Origin: CANNBR01 sp964604015
GTDB lineage: Bacteria; Babelota; Babeliae; Babelales; CAIQNR01
NCBI GenBank assembly: GCA_964604015.1
Contig: CAZRXF010000006.1
Coordinates: 58,963 to 122,962 of the forward strand
Reading direction: 5' to 3'
Length of the DNA: 64,000 bases
Part shown: positions 23,314 to 32,648 of the stretch, piece by piece
Layout: each line of letters opens with the position of its first letter
Numbering within the stretch: the stretch's first letter is position 1
Position numbers and translations under genes: made by a program
The notes under the pieces: generated by a model
Database searches by the model: none
The model's input: only the letters and a program-made list of their open reading frames with translations
What the model was told of the DNA's origin: nothing

Positions 23314-25916
23314 GCTCTCCGTTTATGAAGCAGCTGTGCAACGCGATTCATCGTCCGATCCAACTCTCTTTCAAATTCCTGGGCATATTTTTGAGACTCT
23401 TCCGTAGATGCTGAACTAAATGTTTCCATAACAACGCCTGCCTCGGCCGCTTTTTTAGGGTCAGTAATATACTGATGGAGAATAAGACAATATTCATTAC
23501 TAGCAGGAGCTTGATCAAAATGATCTGCAATTTCGGTCACATCGGTCGTCAATTTGCCATTTACTTTCAAAGGATATACTCCACCCCCTGAACGTGTTGG
23601 ATAACACAAAGACTGAGCAATTGGTCGTGGTAAAGAAAAAACAATCAATCTTCCTATATCACCTCGAGCAAGAACTTCTGATTTGTAAAGATCATAAAGT
23701 CGATCAAACATCTTCGGATCTTCCGCAAGCAACTGCTTGTATTCTTCTGCCATGCCAAGCTCAGCGCACTGATTTTCAATACTTCCGGTGAAATCAAATC
23801 TTCTGCCTGCGCTTTGATCGCTGTTGGTCAAAGTATAAAGAAGAGAGTTAGATCCCCAGTGATTAGCCAATAGATGAAGGTTAGCAAAAAGCACTTTGAA
23901 TCGGTATTTTTCAAATTTTTTGCCATCTTCTCCTGACACTCCATGTATACTAATTTCTGCAGATTCTTGGTTAGTCAACCCTGCTTCTTGTGAAAACCGC
24001 AGCCATACAAATTTTTTTGGCGTCTCAACACCTCGGCTTACAAAAAGCAATCTCTTAAACAATGTTTCAAGAAAGGCCCATTGATCATTTTGCCCGTGAA
24101 AAAGAACAATTCTGTTTTTGAGATACTCACCTTCGGTAAATCTCATTATCCTCTCAAAAAAATGTGTTCTACTTTCTTTTCTTTGTGCGTAATCAAATGC
24201 ACTTCGATGTTCCCAGTACTCTGTGAACCAACCTGTAATCTGAGAAAGATGAGTGAGAGAGTAGCAAGAAAAAAGAGGCCCTTGCACAGGGGCGGTAGGC
24301 ACGCAAACGGACAAAAAGGTCGCTTTCTCTGAAGTCGCTAATCTTTTGAACCACTCAGCTCTCACTGAATTAGGGAGGTGAGGAATCAGCGCACCTACTT
24401 GCGTTTCATTCAAAGTATCAAAAGATTTTTCGAGGACGGCTTGTGCAATCGGTCCGCATAATCTCCCCAATTGCAAAGGGCTTAGATCTCTACATTTGCC
24501 ATCCTGAAGAAGCCTGGTACTATACCGAGCTTTATCATCTGCACAAGAAAGGCAATCTATCATACACGCAAGGTACCCAATACGCAGATTATCAAAAGAC
24601 TTTTCAAGCTTTTTTAAAATGAATTTATTTTTTTGCCCATCCAACAAGTGACTCAATAAAGAAAGAAGCTGATCTTCTCTCATAACCAACGGCGCATCGA
24701 TTCTTTTTTCTAGGTAGTGAAAAATATCGCTCTCTACCGTCAACGCTTTGATCATCAGCTCCATTCTGTCATTCAGGCTACTTAGGCTGAAATGACCATG
24801 AGCTTTACCCAACATCTCAAAACATTTTTCAAGATCATCGAGAGCAATAAAGTTTTTTCGCTTCTCAGGAAGATAGTTCATAAATTTTTGTAACGAATTA
24901 ACGCTTAAATAAGAACGATCGCTGTGAACAATGTACTGTTCAGCACATGCAGCTCTATCAGAAGGTGCAAGTACATATTCAAGTAACGAAAGTGCATTTT
25001 CTGATTGCAACCTAGGATCCTGTAAGCAATACAAAGCAAATCTACTTTTCTGCTCAGGTACAGCAAAAATATCAAGAACATCTTGTATGGCGATGGGAGT
25101 TCCATCGCTAGGACGTTGGTTTGAAAGAAGACTAAGCAGTTCTTTGGCATAGAAGAAAGCATCTTTTTCAGCCTCCAATTGTTTAATTAAAACGACAATC
25201 GCACGCAACGAAGGGGAAAAAACAGAGGAAAACATCGGTTTGAGGCATTCTAAAGCAAGACGTGATCTATGCTGCCATGGCAAAAGTCCAAATATTTTTT
25301 CAATCTGGGAAGGATATAAAGCTTTTACTTGCCCGCTTTGTATAAATTTTTCGGTATAAAAAACTCTATCAGCTTCAGAAGTCACATAAGGAAGAACCGA
25401 TGAAAAATATACAGAGTGACAATCCACAGCATGAGAATTAAGTGCTGCAAGTGCAATTTTGTTATGGTCCTCAGACGAAAGCTGCATAAAAGAAGCAGCA
25501 TCTTTGCCTTTATGCTCAAGATCAAAAAAATAACTAAAAAGTTTCCATCCTTCAGAAACTTTTCCATCACAATAGACCATGGTGTAAAAAGATCGCGTCT
25601 CCCCAGTCAAAGGATCAGCACTAGGCTCTTGAGCAATGGTAAATCGCCCTAGTTCCAAAATCTTTTTCGGAGGAATTGGAAGAACCGATTTGATCGTAGG
25701 ATATTTCTCAAAATAAGAACGGGCCTTATGTGTAAGCACATCAGCCTTTGCAGTAACCTTTCTTACTACTTCACTCTGCTTAACAGCCTGAACCGTCGCA
25801 CTTCGAGCAGCGGCAGCTAATCTTCCCAAGCGAGCCAGCTGAGACCCATGCACTACACCAGGCTCCAGGACAAAAAATAAGCCACACAATGGTATAAATA
25901 AGCCTTTTAACTTCAT
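23310..25916 (-). CDS. Large secreted helical-repeat protein
   Basis: An 868-residue unknown with a signal peptide (KLKGLFIPLCGLFFVLEPGV). Residues about 180-560 look like an alpha solenoid of units near 45 residues, each with a leucine-rich helix, then LP or LxP and a charged helix (IEKIFGLLPWQHRSRLALEC; LQKFMNYLPEKRKNFIALDD; VGALIPHLPNSVRAEWFKRL). Residues 640-868 appear to form a separate mixed alpha/beta domain (RGDIGRLIVFSLPRP, EYCLILHQYITDPKKA) that I cannot assign. The ribosome site is AAAAATGGAGA, behind a near-consensus promoter. Secretion and repeats suggest a surface or host-binding role, which is inference. Confidence 0.7.
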   Translation of the reverse strand: MKLKGLFIPLCGLFFVLEPGVVHGSQLARLGRLAAAARSATVQAVKQSEVVRKVTAKADVLTHKARSYFEKYPTIKSVLPIPPKKILELGRFTIAQEPSADPLTGETRSFYTMVYCDGKVSEGWKLFSYFFDLEHKGKDAASFMQLSSEDHNKIALAALNSHAVDCHSVYFSSVLPYVTSEADRVFYTEKFIQSGQVKALYPSQIEKIFGLLPWQHRSRLALECLKPMFSSVFSPSLRAIVVLIKQLEAEKDAFFYAKELLSLLSNQRPSDGTPIAIQDVLDIFAVPEQKSRFALYCLQDPRLQSENALSLLEYVLAPSDRAACAEQYIVHSDRSYLSVNSLQKFMNYLPEKRKNFIALDDLEKCFEMLGKAHGHFSLSSLNDRMELMIKALTVESDIFHYLEKRIDAPLVMREDQLLSLLSHLLDGQKNKFILKKLEKSFDNLRIGYLACMIDCLSCADDKARYSTRLLQDGKCRDLSPLQLGRLCGPIAQAVLEKSFDTLNETQVGALIPHLPNSVRAEWFKRLATSEKATFLSVCVPTAPVQGPLFSCYSLTHLSQITGWFTEYWEHRSAFDYAQRKESRTHFFERIMRFTEGEYLKNRIVLFHGQNDQWAFLETLFKRLLFVSRGVETPKKFVWLRFSQEAGLTNQESAEISIHGVSGEDGKKFEKYRFKVLFANLHLLANHWGSNSLLYTLTNSDQSAGRRFDFTGSIENQCAELGMAEEYKQLLAEDPKMFDRLYDLYKSEVLARGDIGRLIVFSLPRPIAQSLCYPTRSGGGVYPLKVNGKLTTDVTEIADHFDQAPASNEYCLILHQYITDPKKAAEAGVVMETFSSASTEESQKYAQEFERELDRTMNRVAQLLHKRRA

Positions 25917-25952
25917 ATAAACTCTCCATTTTTTATATTTCCATTAGAAATA

Positions 25953-25980
25953 ATAATAACAGTTGTATTGAAAGTGTCAA
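25953..25980 (-). promoter_or_regulatory. Near-consensus sigma70 promoter
   Basis: TTGACA (25975-25980) and TATTAT (25953-25958), 16 bp apart in minus orientation, about 37 bp upstream of the start at 25916. The best promoter match I saw in the window. Confidence 0.65.
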
Positions 25981-26087
25981 AAGGTAGAAGAGCTTAACCG
26001 AATAAGATAAGGATAATTTTTTATTTTGAGCTTAAAAATCTCGCCTTACGTCAGAGATAAACAAGGCTCATACATAAACCTAAAAGG

Positions 26088-27590
26088 TTACGCCGGATCC
26101 ATTACAGTAACACCACAACTTTCATTAATCACCTTGGCAAGAGCTCTATTGTTGTAGACATCCAACACATACTGGTTGGGTAGCCACGGTTCATTTGATC
26201 CTCTTTCTCTGTTGCGAAAGACCTTGATGGGAAAATGAAGGATTGCAAAACCACTTGGCAAAACAACGTCACGGCATTCCAAATACATTGTGTCGGCATT
26301 GGTAGGAAGCCCTATCTGGCAGGCAGGCGTTACTGCATACAGTTCATCGATAAAATCTAGGCAAGCACTGGCACACGCAAAATCGGTAATCAAAACTGCA
26401 CAGGGACCTTTGCATGGCTCACCAGGTATTTTTATTGATGGATCATCAGTAGCAGAAGCAGCTGTATAGAATGGTTGTTGTAATTTTTCGCATTTTTCCA
26501 TTGCTTCCACGATCATGCCAAATTCAACAGCAATCTCTTGATGCTGTGATTGTTGCCGTAATTTTTCCACTAATCCATTGAGATACTGGATATTGTCACG
26601 GCTTGCACGCCATTCTACAAATCGCTTGCCACGGATTCTTTTGAATGCACCTTCACAGCACGCATCGCCATAGAGCTTTTTAAGAATTCTGGTTCCGAAG
26701 TATGAATTACCGCCTTTATTCCCTCGCACATCAAAGATAACAAGATCATATTTTGCATACGATGCAAGATGTTCTATCACACTCTCAAGCGCATCTTTTT
26801 CTTCTTTTGTTTGTGGATGAAACGAAGGCAATGCCACCCAGATCTGCTCTAGTCCTGCTTGTTTAATTGATGCTACTGTTGGTGCATTTTTTCTCTCGGT
26901 GCGAGCACGATACTCTGACGGCACAATCTTTTTCCATTCTGGTGATTCTTGCCATTCACAACCATCACAAGAAAATGTATAAATCGTCGATTTAGGGATA
27001 AAGGAACTTCCTCTCCACCATGAAAGATAGGGAGCAACCGTTACCCAAGAAGCATCGATATTGCGAGCATCCACAAAGGCACACACATACTTTTCCAACC
27101 AGGCACGAGGAGTCATGCCGTCACACAAAATCAGCTGCGCCCCCACGGGAATAGATTCATTCTTACTAAAAGTAACAACAAATGCCTCATCGGCTTCTTG
27201 AATGTCTTCACTAAATCCTGTGCGATAGCCCGGTTGATACCCAATACAAAAGCCCGGCCATTCTGAAGGAAGCGAGGAAGTGTCATAGGTAAGTCGCAGA
27301 TGATTATCTTTAAATCCCTGCACAAAGAACTGAAGTCCGTACAGATAATCAGGAAAATTTTTTACCTGATCTGCAAAAGAAAGCGCTTGTTGATAGCCAT
27401 CCCTAAGCCACTCTGCAAATTCAGGATTTTGCGTATCGTAAAAACCAGGATGGTTTTCTTTAAGAATGTCACGAATCGCACATAGGTCTTTTTGATAGCG
27501 TGCTTTCCAGTGGTGCAAATGATGTAGGAAAAAAGCCCCTGAAGCAAACAGAAAAATACCTACAGCCACCTTCCTCACTATGTTCATCAC
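26088..27590 (-). CDS. S41-family peptidase-like protein, membrane-anchored or secreted
   Basis: A 500-residue protein with an N-terminal hydrophobic segment (VAVGIFLFASGAFFL). The S41 (tail-specific protease/IRBP) core is visible: an N-terminal helical part (DILKENHPGFYDTQNPEF), VIFDVRGNKGGNSYFGTRIL near residue 285, and ITDFACASACLDFIDEL near 400, where the Ser of SAC is the likely nucleophile. No PDZ domain is evident. At least ten cysteines in the mature part suggest disulfides. Such enzymes trim periplasmic or extracellular proteins. Confident for fold, less so for activity because the general base is not obvious. Confidence 0.8.
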   Translation of the reverse strand: MMNIVRKVAVGIFLFASGAFFLHHLHHWKARYQKDLCAIRDILKENHPGFYDTQNPEFAEWLRDGYQQALSFADQVKNFPDYLYGLQFFVQGFKDNHLRLTYDTSSLPSEWPGFCIGYQPGYRTGFSEDIQEADEAFVVTFSKNESIPVGAQLILCDGMTPRAWLEKYVCAFVDARNIDASWVTVAPYLSWWRGSSFIPKSTIYTFSCDGCEWQESPEWKKIVPSEYRARTERKNAPTVASIKQAGLEQIWVALPSFHPQTKEEKDALESVIEHLASYAKYDLVIFDVRGNKGGNSYFGTRILKKLYGDACCEGAFKRIRGKRFVEWRASRDNIQYLNGLVEKLRQQSQHQEIAVEFGMIVEAMEKCEKLQQPFYTAASATDDPSIKIPGEPCKGPCAVLITDFACASACLDFIDELYAVTPACQIGLPTNADTMYLECRDVVLPSGFAILHFPIKVFRNRERGSNEPWLPNQYVLDVYNNRALAKVINESCGVTVMDPA

Positions 27591-27619
27591 TCATCCCTTT
27601 CTGGCAGAGGATATCACAC

Positions 27620-28108
27620 TTACTTAAGCACCCCGCTTTGTGCCAACCGTTCCTTTATGCGTTCAAAGGTTGAAATGAGAATTGGGACAGCTTTATGAAG
27701 CTCATTAAGATATTTTGCCTGTCGAGCAAAATCCTCGGTGTAATCATGCGAAAAATGATTTCTCAATTCGCGTATATCTTTCCACTCATACATATCAGTG
27801 ACAATTCCTATTCTCTCGAGCAGATTAAGTTTATCAATAAACATGTCGCTAGCTGGTTGCTCAACAGTGATATCAAGGAACAAAGAAAACACTTTTTGAG
27901 ACAACGTATCCTGAAAATGCGTAAATCTATAAATCAGAATATCTAACTTCCCCTGTTCTTCCTCAGTCAATTTTTGCATTTTTTCAGGTGTAAGAGGGAA
28001 CAACGAAATCAGCTCCTTCAAATATTTTTCAACCGATTCCTTATGAATCTCAACCTTGCGTATGTTTTCCAAAAGCACTTCTTTTTTTTCTACTGCGTAT
28101 GAGTTCAT
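27620..28108 (-). CDS. hepT: HepT-like HEPN toxin
   Basis: A 162-residue helical HEPN protein with RNHFSHDY at residues 116-123, the exact Rx4HxY motif of HepT toxins: Arg and His form the RNase site and the Tyr is the residue AMPylated by MntA. It overlaps the preceding mntA by 4 bp (ATGA), the standard arrangement. HepT cleaves RNA when not neutralised. It is longer than many HepTs (about 130-140), with an N-terminal helical extension. Orphan regulatory use cannot be excluded. Confidence 0.85.
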   Translation of the reverse strand: MNSYAVEKKEVLLENIRKVEIHKESVEKYLKELISLFPLTPEKMQKLTEEEQGKLDILIYRFTHFQDTLSQKVFSLFLDITVEQPASDMFIDKLNLLERIGIVTDMYEWKDIRELRNHFSHDYTEDFARQAKYLNELHKAVPILISTFERIKERLAQSGVLK

Positions 28109-28443
28109 GCAAGTCTCACTCCCTTTTCTCTAGCTATCTTGTAAATTAATTCTTTTTTTGAATCCGATAACAAATGTAAAACAACATCAATCTTCTGCTC
28201 ACCAATGGCGTCCCAGAGCTCTCCCACAAATCTGCTTTTCTTCTTCAGTACGTCATCCAACAATGTCATATCCGTTTCCACATACAGATCGATATCTCCG
28301 CCACGTTTTAAAAGATCAACGCGAGAGCCGAAAATCCAGAGCTTATCGTTTGGACCAAAATATTTTCTGAAGGCAGTTTTTATTGCTTCAACATCAGATT
28401 CGCGCAGTCTGATCAGAGGATGCATTGCTTTATTTTTTTCCAT
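28105..28443 (-). CDS. mntA: MntA-like nucleotidyltransferase antitoxin
   Basis: The ATG at 28443 follows AGGAGA with 8-bp spacing; a GTG six bases upstream is too close to the site. The 112-residue protein has the minimal nucleotidyltransferase motif IFGSRVDLLKRGGDIDLYVE (GSx9DxD, residues 39-52) and a third acidic position in QKIDVVLH. MntA antitoxins AMPylate the HepT tyrosine and block its RNase. It lies upstream of and overlaps hepT. It follows orn by 21 bp on the same strand. Confidence 0.87.
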   Translation of the reverse strand: MEKNKAMHPLIRLRESDVEAIKTAFRKYFGPNDKLWIFGSRVDLLKRGGDIDLYVETDMTLLDDVLKKKSRFVGELWDAIGEQKIDVVLHLLSDSKKELIYKIAREKGVRLA

Positions 28444-28464
28444 TATCACACTCTCCTCATTTTC

Positions 28465-29025
28465 CTAAAAAAGAGAACTGCTTTTGAAAAAGTGGCGGCG
28501 ATACTGCTTTAGTTCATTAATCGATTCATGGATATCCGCAAGTGCTCGGTGGGCATTATTTTTTTTAAACTGCGCTTGAGGGTCATCTGGGTACCAGCGT
28601 TTAATAAGCTCTTTGATGGTCGAAACATCGATGGTGCGATAATGCAAAAAATCATAAAGGCGCGGCATATGGAACTTCATAAAAAAACGATCCAGCCATA
28701 CTGAGTTGCCGCATAAAGGAGACTTTTTTTCGTAACAGTACTGTTTTACAAACGCAAGAATAGTTTCTTCAGCCTGCGCAAGGGTAACTGTCGACTCATT
28801 CACTGCTTTTACCAAACCTGACTTGGTATGCATCCCTGTGCACCACGCATCCATTTTTTTAAGAATTTCATCAGAATGTTTGATAGCAATCACGGGACTT
28901 TCTGCAACAAAATCAAGGTCTTCTGTTGTAATGACGCATGCAATTTCTAAAACATGATTTCCCACAGGATCAAGCCCTGTCATGTCAAGATCAATCCACA
29001 CAAAGTTTTTAATATTCTGAGCCAA
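28465..29025 (-). CDS. orn: Oligoribonuclease
   Basis: A 186-residue DEDDh exonuclease that degrades 2-5-nt RNAs and pGpG. Motifs: VWIDLDMTGLDP, GNSVWLDRFF, HYRTIDVSTIKELIKRWYP and AHRALADIHESINEL. The first motif is DxD where E. coli Orn and human REXO2 have DxE, a conservative change in a metal ligand. The stretches KSGLVKAV, ESTVTLAQAE and HRALADI read closer to mitochondrial REXO2 than to E. coli Orn as I remember them. Translation appears to start at TTG (29025) behind AGGAAAGG; no ATG fits. Function is probably retained. Confidence 0.92.
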   Translation of the reverse strand: MAQNIKNFVWIDLDMTGLDPVGNHVLEIACVITTEDLDFVAESPVIAIKHSDEILKKMDAWCTGMHTKSGLVKAVNESTVTLAQAEETILAFVKQYCYEKKSPLCGNSVWLDRFFMKFHMPRLYDFLHYRTIDVSTIKELIKRWYPDDPQAQFKKNNAHRALADIHESINELKQYRRHFFKSSSLF

Positions 29026-29116
29026 GATGCACCTTTCCTCTCGCGACCTAGGGAGACATCACTGTGACGTCACCTACACACACTGATTTTTTACGTCCTA
29101 AAAGATCCTGTATCTC

Positions 29117-29144
29117 TTGACTAAACCAGCGTTCTTTCTATCTT
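29117..29144 (+). promoter_or_regulatory. Candidate promoter of the double Ddl gene
   Basis: TTGACT (29117-29122) and TATCTT (29139-29144), 16 bp apart, lie about 48 bp upstream of the ATG at 29192. Confidence 0.5.
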
Positions 29145-29191
29145 TAGCGCTATATCTTTTGAGTATACCATAACGGGAGTTAGCAAGAACC

Positions 29192-31441
29192 ATGAAGAAA
29201 AAGTTAAGAATCGGCGTGATAATGGGCGGACGCTCCATTGAACGGGAAGTATCCTTCAGTTCAGGACGCACCGTCTGTGACCATCTTGATTCTGAACTTT
29301 ATGAAGTTCTTCCTCTTTTTCAGACAAGTGACAACCATCTTTTTGTTCTTCCGTGGCGTTTTTTGCATCGAGGGAAAATTAGTGACTTTGAAGAACGTCT
29401 TGCTAAAGAAGCTGAAGAAGTACGCTGGGATGATTTAAAAGAGCGTATCGATTTTGCATTCATTGCACAGCACGGCAGATACGCAGAAGATGGTTCGCTG
29501 CAAGGATTCTTGGAAGTGCTTCACATCCCTTACATTGGTTCAAAAGTGTTAGGAAGCGCTCTCGGGATGGATAAAGTCTTACAAAAGCAATTTTTGAAAA
29601 TTCGAGGTGTCGTCGTTCCTCGAGATATCACAGTGACACCACAAGAACTGGATTTTTTCCAAGAACACCCTGAAGAGCTTCTTAAAAGATTAGAAGAACA
29701 TGAACTTGCCATTCCTGTAGTTGTCAAACCAGTTCATGAAGGCTCGAGCTTTGGCGTCACCGTTGTTCGCAAAAAGGAAGAGCTCTTGCCTGCGGTCCTC
29801 AAGGCTGCCTACGTCAATCCTGGCCAAAAACAGCCGGTCCTTATTGAAGAACGTATTGAAGGTATGGAGTTTACCTGCGTCATTTTTGTTGACCCTGAAA
29901 CAAAAAAACCATTCTTCTTTCCCCTTACTGAAATTTTATATGAACCAGGTCATTACCTCCATGGCTATGAACAAAAATATATGCCAGGCCGATCGATCAA
30001 ATTTACCCCAGCACGTTGCACAGTAGAGCAAAGAGATGCGATTTACGCTACTTGCTTGAAAACAATGGAAGCACTCAACTTTGGTACGCTTGGACGAATT
30101 GACGGTTTTTTAAAATCTGATGGAACAGTCATCATTATCGATCCTAATACCTTGTCAGGGCTTGCTCCATCAGGATTCTTTTTTACTCAAGCTGCCTGCC
30201 TTGGCATGAGCCACACCGACGCGATCAATTACCTCATTAAAAATGATTTGAAAGAATACGGTATGAATCCTGAAATTTCAGAAGAAACACACGCAGCAAC
30301 TCCTAAAAAACAAAAAATCAGAGTTGGTGTGCTTCTTGGTGGTCCTTCAAATGAACGAGAAACATCACTCAATTCAGGGCGTAACGTCTGTTACAAACTA
30401 TCTCCTGAAAAATATGATGTCTTGCCACTATTTGTTGATGCAAAAACAGAACTCTATCCTTTGACACAAGAGCTATTAGTCTTAAATGCCACGGCTGAAA
30501 TTGAACACAAGCTTGATCGATCAACAAAAATTAATTGGCATGACCTACCGGGGATCATTGATTTTGTGTTTATCGCACTTCACGGTGTTCCTGGAGAAAA
30601 TGGAGCTGTCCAGGGAACGCTTGAAATGCTCGATATTCCATACAACGGCCCCGGCATTGCAGCAAGTGCTTTGTGCATGGACAAATACAAAACGAACGAA
30701 TTTTTACGCGCCAGAGGCTTTGAAGTTCCTGATTCATTGCTCATAACAAAAGAAGAGTGGCTTCTTTCACCTGAAACAGTGCTACAAAACTGTCTGGCCA
30801 AACTTACCCTGCCTGTCATTGTTAAACCGCACGATGACGGCTGCAGTGTGATGGTGCAAAAAGCAAAGACACGCGAAGATCTTCAAAAAGCAATCGACGT
30901 AGTCCTTTCACAAAGCAAAGACACCGTGATGATTGAAGAATGTATCGCAGGAACAGAGTTGACCATCGGTGTAGTGGGAAATGAAACCCCACGCGCGCTC
31001 CCGCCAAGCCAAGTATTTTCTTCAGGTGATATTCTTTCTATGGAAGAAAAATTCCTACCAGGAGCAGGGGAAAACCAAACTCCAGCACTCCTCCCTCAGG
31101 AAGTGATTACTCTCGTTCAACGAACGATCGAAGATACTTTTAAAGCAGTTGGAGGCACCGGATATTCTCGGATCGACTGCTTTTATCAAACAGCTGAACA
31201 AAGCAAAACCGGAAAAGAACGAGTAATCATTCTAGAAATTAACACCCTTCCTGGACTCACCCCTGCCACCTGCATTTTCCACCAAGCAGCTGAAGTAGAT
31301 ATCCGCCCCATGGATTTCATTGACCTTCTTGTCACGCTCGGATTTGAACGACACAGTTTTTCAAAGACTTCTGTCCAAAAAAATAACAAGACGGAACTTC
31401 ACTCTTCTCCTACAAAGCAGTCTGAAATGATCAAGCTCTAA
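29192..31441 (+). CDS. ddl: Tandem D-alanine-D-alanine ligase (two fused Ddl units)
   Basis: A 749-residue protein made of two full Ddl-like ATP-grasp enzymes (about 5-355 and 375-725), twice the family length. Unit 1 has GVIMGGRSIEREVSFSSG, QHGRYAEDGSLQG, KPVHEGSSFGV and IDPNTLSGLAPSGFF. Unit 2 has GVLLGGPSNERETSLNSG, LHGVPGENGAVQG, KPHDDGCSVMV and LEINTLPGLTPATC. Unit 1 keeps the GSSxGV loop but has DPN in place of the metal-binding ExN; unit 2 keeps EIN but has a changed loop (GCSVMV). Ddl makes the D-Ala-D-Ala dipeptide of peptidoglycan. Each half is divergent, so shared labour or one inactive half is possible. The stop overlaps the convergent gene by 4 bp. Confidence 0.9.
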   Translation: MKKKLRIGVIMGGRSIEREVSFSSGRTVCDHLDSELYEVLPLFQTSDNHLFVLPWRFLHRGKISDFEERLAKEAEEVRWDDLKERIDFAFIAQHGRYAEDGSLQGFLEVLHIPYIGSKVLGSALGMDKVLQKQFLKIRGVVVPRDITVTPQELDFFQEHPEELLKRLEEHELAIPVVVKPVHEGSSFGVTVVRKKEELLPAVLKAAYVNPGQKQPVLIEERIEGMEFTCVIFVDPETKKPFFFPLTEILYEPGHYLHGYEQKYMPGRSIKFTPARCTVEQRDAIYATCLKTMEALNFGTLGRIDGFLKSDGTVIIIDPNTLSGLAPSGFFFTQAACLGMSHTDAINYLIKNDLKEYGMNPEISEETHAATPKKQKIRVGVLLGGPSNERETSLNSGRNVCYKLSPEKYDVLPLFVDAKTELYPLTQELLVLNATAEIEHKLDRSTKINWHDLPGIIDFVFIALHGVPGENGAVQGTLEMLDIPYNGPGIAASALCMDKYKTNEFLRARGFEVPDSLLITKEEWLLSPETVLQNCLAKLTLPVIVKPHDDGCSVMVQKAKTREDLQKAIDVVLSQSKDTVMIEECIAGTELTIGVVGNETPRALPPSQVFSSGDILSMEEKFLPGAGENQTPALLPQEVITLVQRTIEDTFKAVGGTGYSRIDCFYQTAEQSKTGKERVIILEINTLPGLTPATCIFHQAAEVDIRPMDFIDLLVTLGFERHSFSKTSVQKNNKTELHSSPTKQSEMIKL

Positions 31442-32451
31442 CTGACGGCCAAGGGATCTTGTGCTGCAATAATAATAGATTTCAAATCATCGATAATAGC
31501 AGCAGGAAGTTGTGATCCATTTTCTTTAAGGTCTGCAAGGGCAGCGGCTTCAAACGCCTTTCCGTGACCAAGACTCAGAGGAAGAGACTGCAACCGTTCT
31601 CCTGCCCTATAACACGCTTGTCTCAGAGTGCTACTTGAAAGCTGGGAAATACCTGCTTCCAATTTTTTCCAAAGCACCTGGACCGTAACTTTAGGGCAAG
31701 TAATCCATGCATCAAGATCCTGTCTAAAAAGAGTTCCCTGCTTCAAAAAGGGAGCATACGGTTGTGTCATAGCAAGGTGGTTTACAAAATTTCTTGCCAC
31801 TTCACGTCCTTGCGCATAATAAACATTTTTAACTCGTCTCCAAATATCGTTTAGAACTTCTTGGATAATGTTAGGTTGTGCATTCTCAGCTGCCAGTGAA
31901 CGAAGGTACCAAGTAATCAATCCAGATGCTTCAGGTGACAAGCCTCCCATAAAGTCTGGATACTCTGATGCTATTTGTTGCCAATAGGCAAGAGCATCGG
32001 GACGATTCACTACATTGGTAGTGATCCACTGCCAGACCTGAAGTTCAGCATCATTACCTGACTGCACAATGCTTTCTTGAACTGTCTCAAAAAGTTTTGC
32101 TTGTTCAGGAGTGCGCTCCATACTGCGCATGCAAAATCTAACTGCTTGTTCGAGTAGTTCTTGTTTCTGCGATGGTAGAGCTAAAGCAGCAAGCCACAAA
32201 AAAAGATAGCGAACCAACAAAGGATTCTGCTGGCAAAGACCATAATTTTGAAGAATCTCAAATTTGGCAGCACGTGCTCCTCCACGTTGAAAGGTACCAA
32301 AGATACTTTCCAAGAACTGACGCCCCTCCGGAAACCTAAAAATTTCACCTGCAAGAGCTCGCATTTGTTGCTCTTGTTTTTGATCAGCACACGTGACTGA
32401 GCCAACCCCGAGTATGCTTAAAACGAGAATTTTCATTAAAAGCTTTTTCAC
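31438..32451 (-). CDS. Secreted helical protein of unknown function
   Basis: The start chosen is GTG 32451, with GGAGGT 4-5 bp upstream; a longer reading from 32571 would mask the signal peptide (KKLLMKILVLSILGVGSVTC). The 337-residue product is nearly all alpha-helical with many Trp and Gln, suggestive of an alpha-solenoid (for example LAYWQQIASEYPDF, LITWYLRSLAAEN). No family recognised. Ends 4 bp inside the convergent ddl gene. Confidence 0.65.
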   Translation of the reverse strand: MKKLLMKILVLSILGVGSVTCADQKQEQQMRALAGEIFRFPEGRQFLESIFGTFQRGGARAAKFEILQNYGLCQQNPLLVRYLFLWLAALALPSQKQELLEQAVRFCMRSMERTPEQAKLFETVQESIVQSGNDAELQVWQWITTNVVNRPDALAYWQQIASEYPDFMGGLSPEASGLITWYLRSLAAENAQPNIIQEVLNDIWRRVKNVYYAQGREVARNFVNHLAMTQPYAPFLKQGTLFRQDLDAWITCPKVTVQVLWKKLEAGISQLSSSTLRQACYRAGERLQSLPLSLGHGKAFEAAALADLKENGSQLPAAIIDDLKSIIIAAQDPLAVS

Positions 32452-32648
32452 CGCTACCTCCATCAGAACCCATTTTTCTCTAGCGTACCCATCCAAAACC
32501 CCCACAGACAACAGAAAGAAGCTTTCGCTAGGAAAATAAGCCCAATCCTGAAGGGCTCTTGCATACGACATCGAAGAACTTTTATAGTTAAATAAGGAAA
32601 TTAAAGGGGATTGGTTGACTCACACCCAACCACAAAGGGGAGAAGGAT

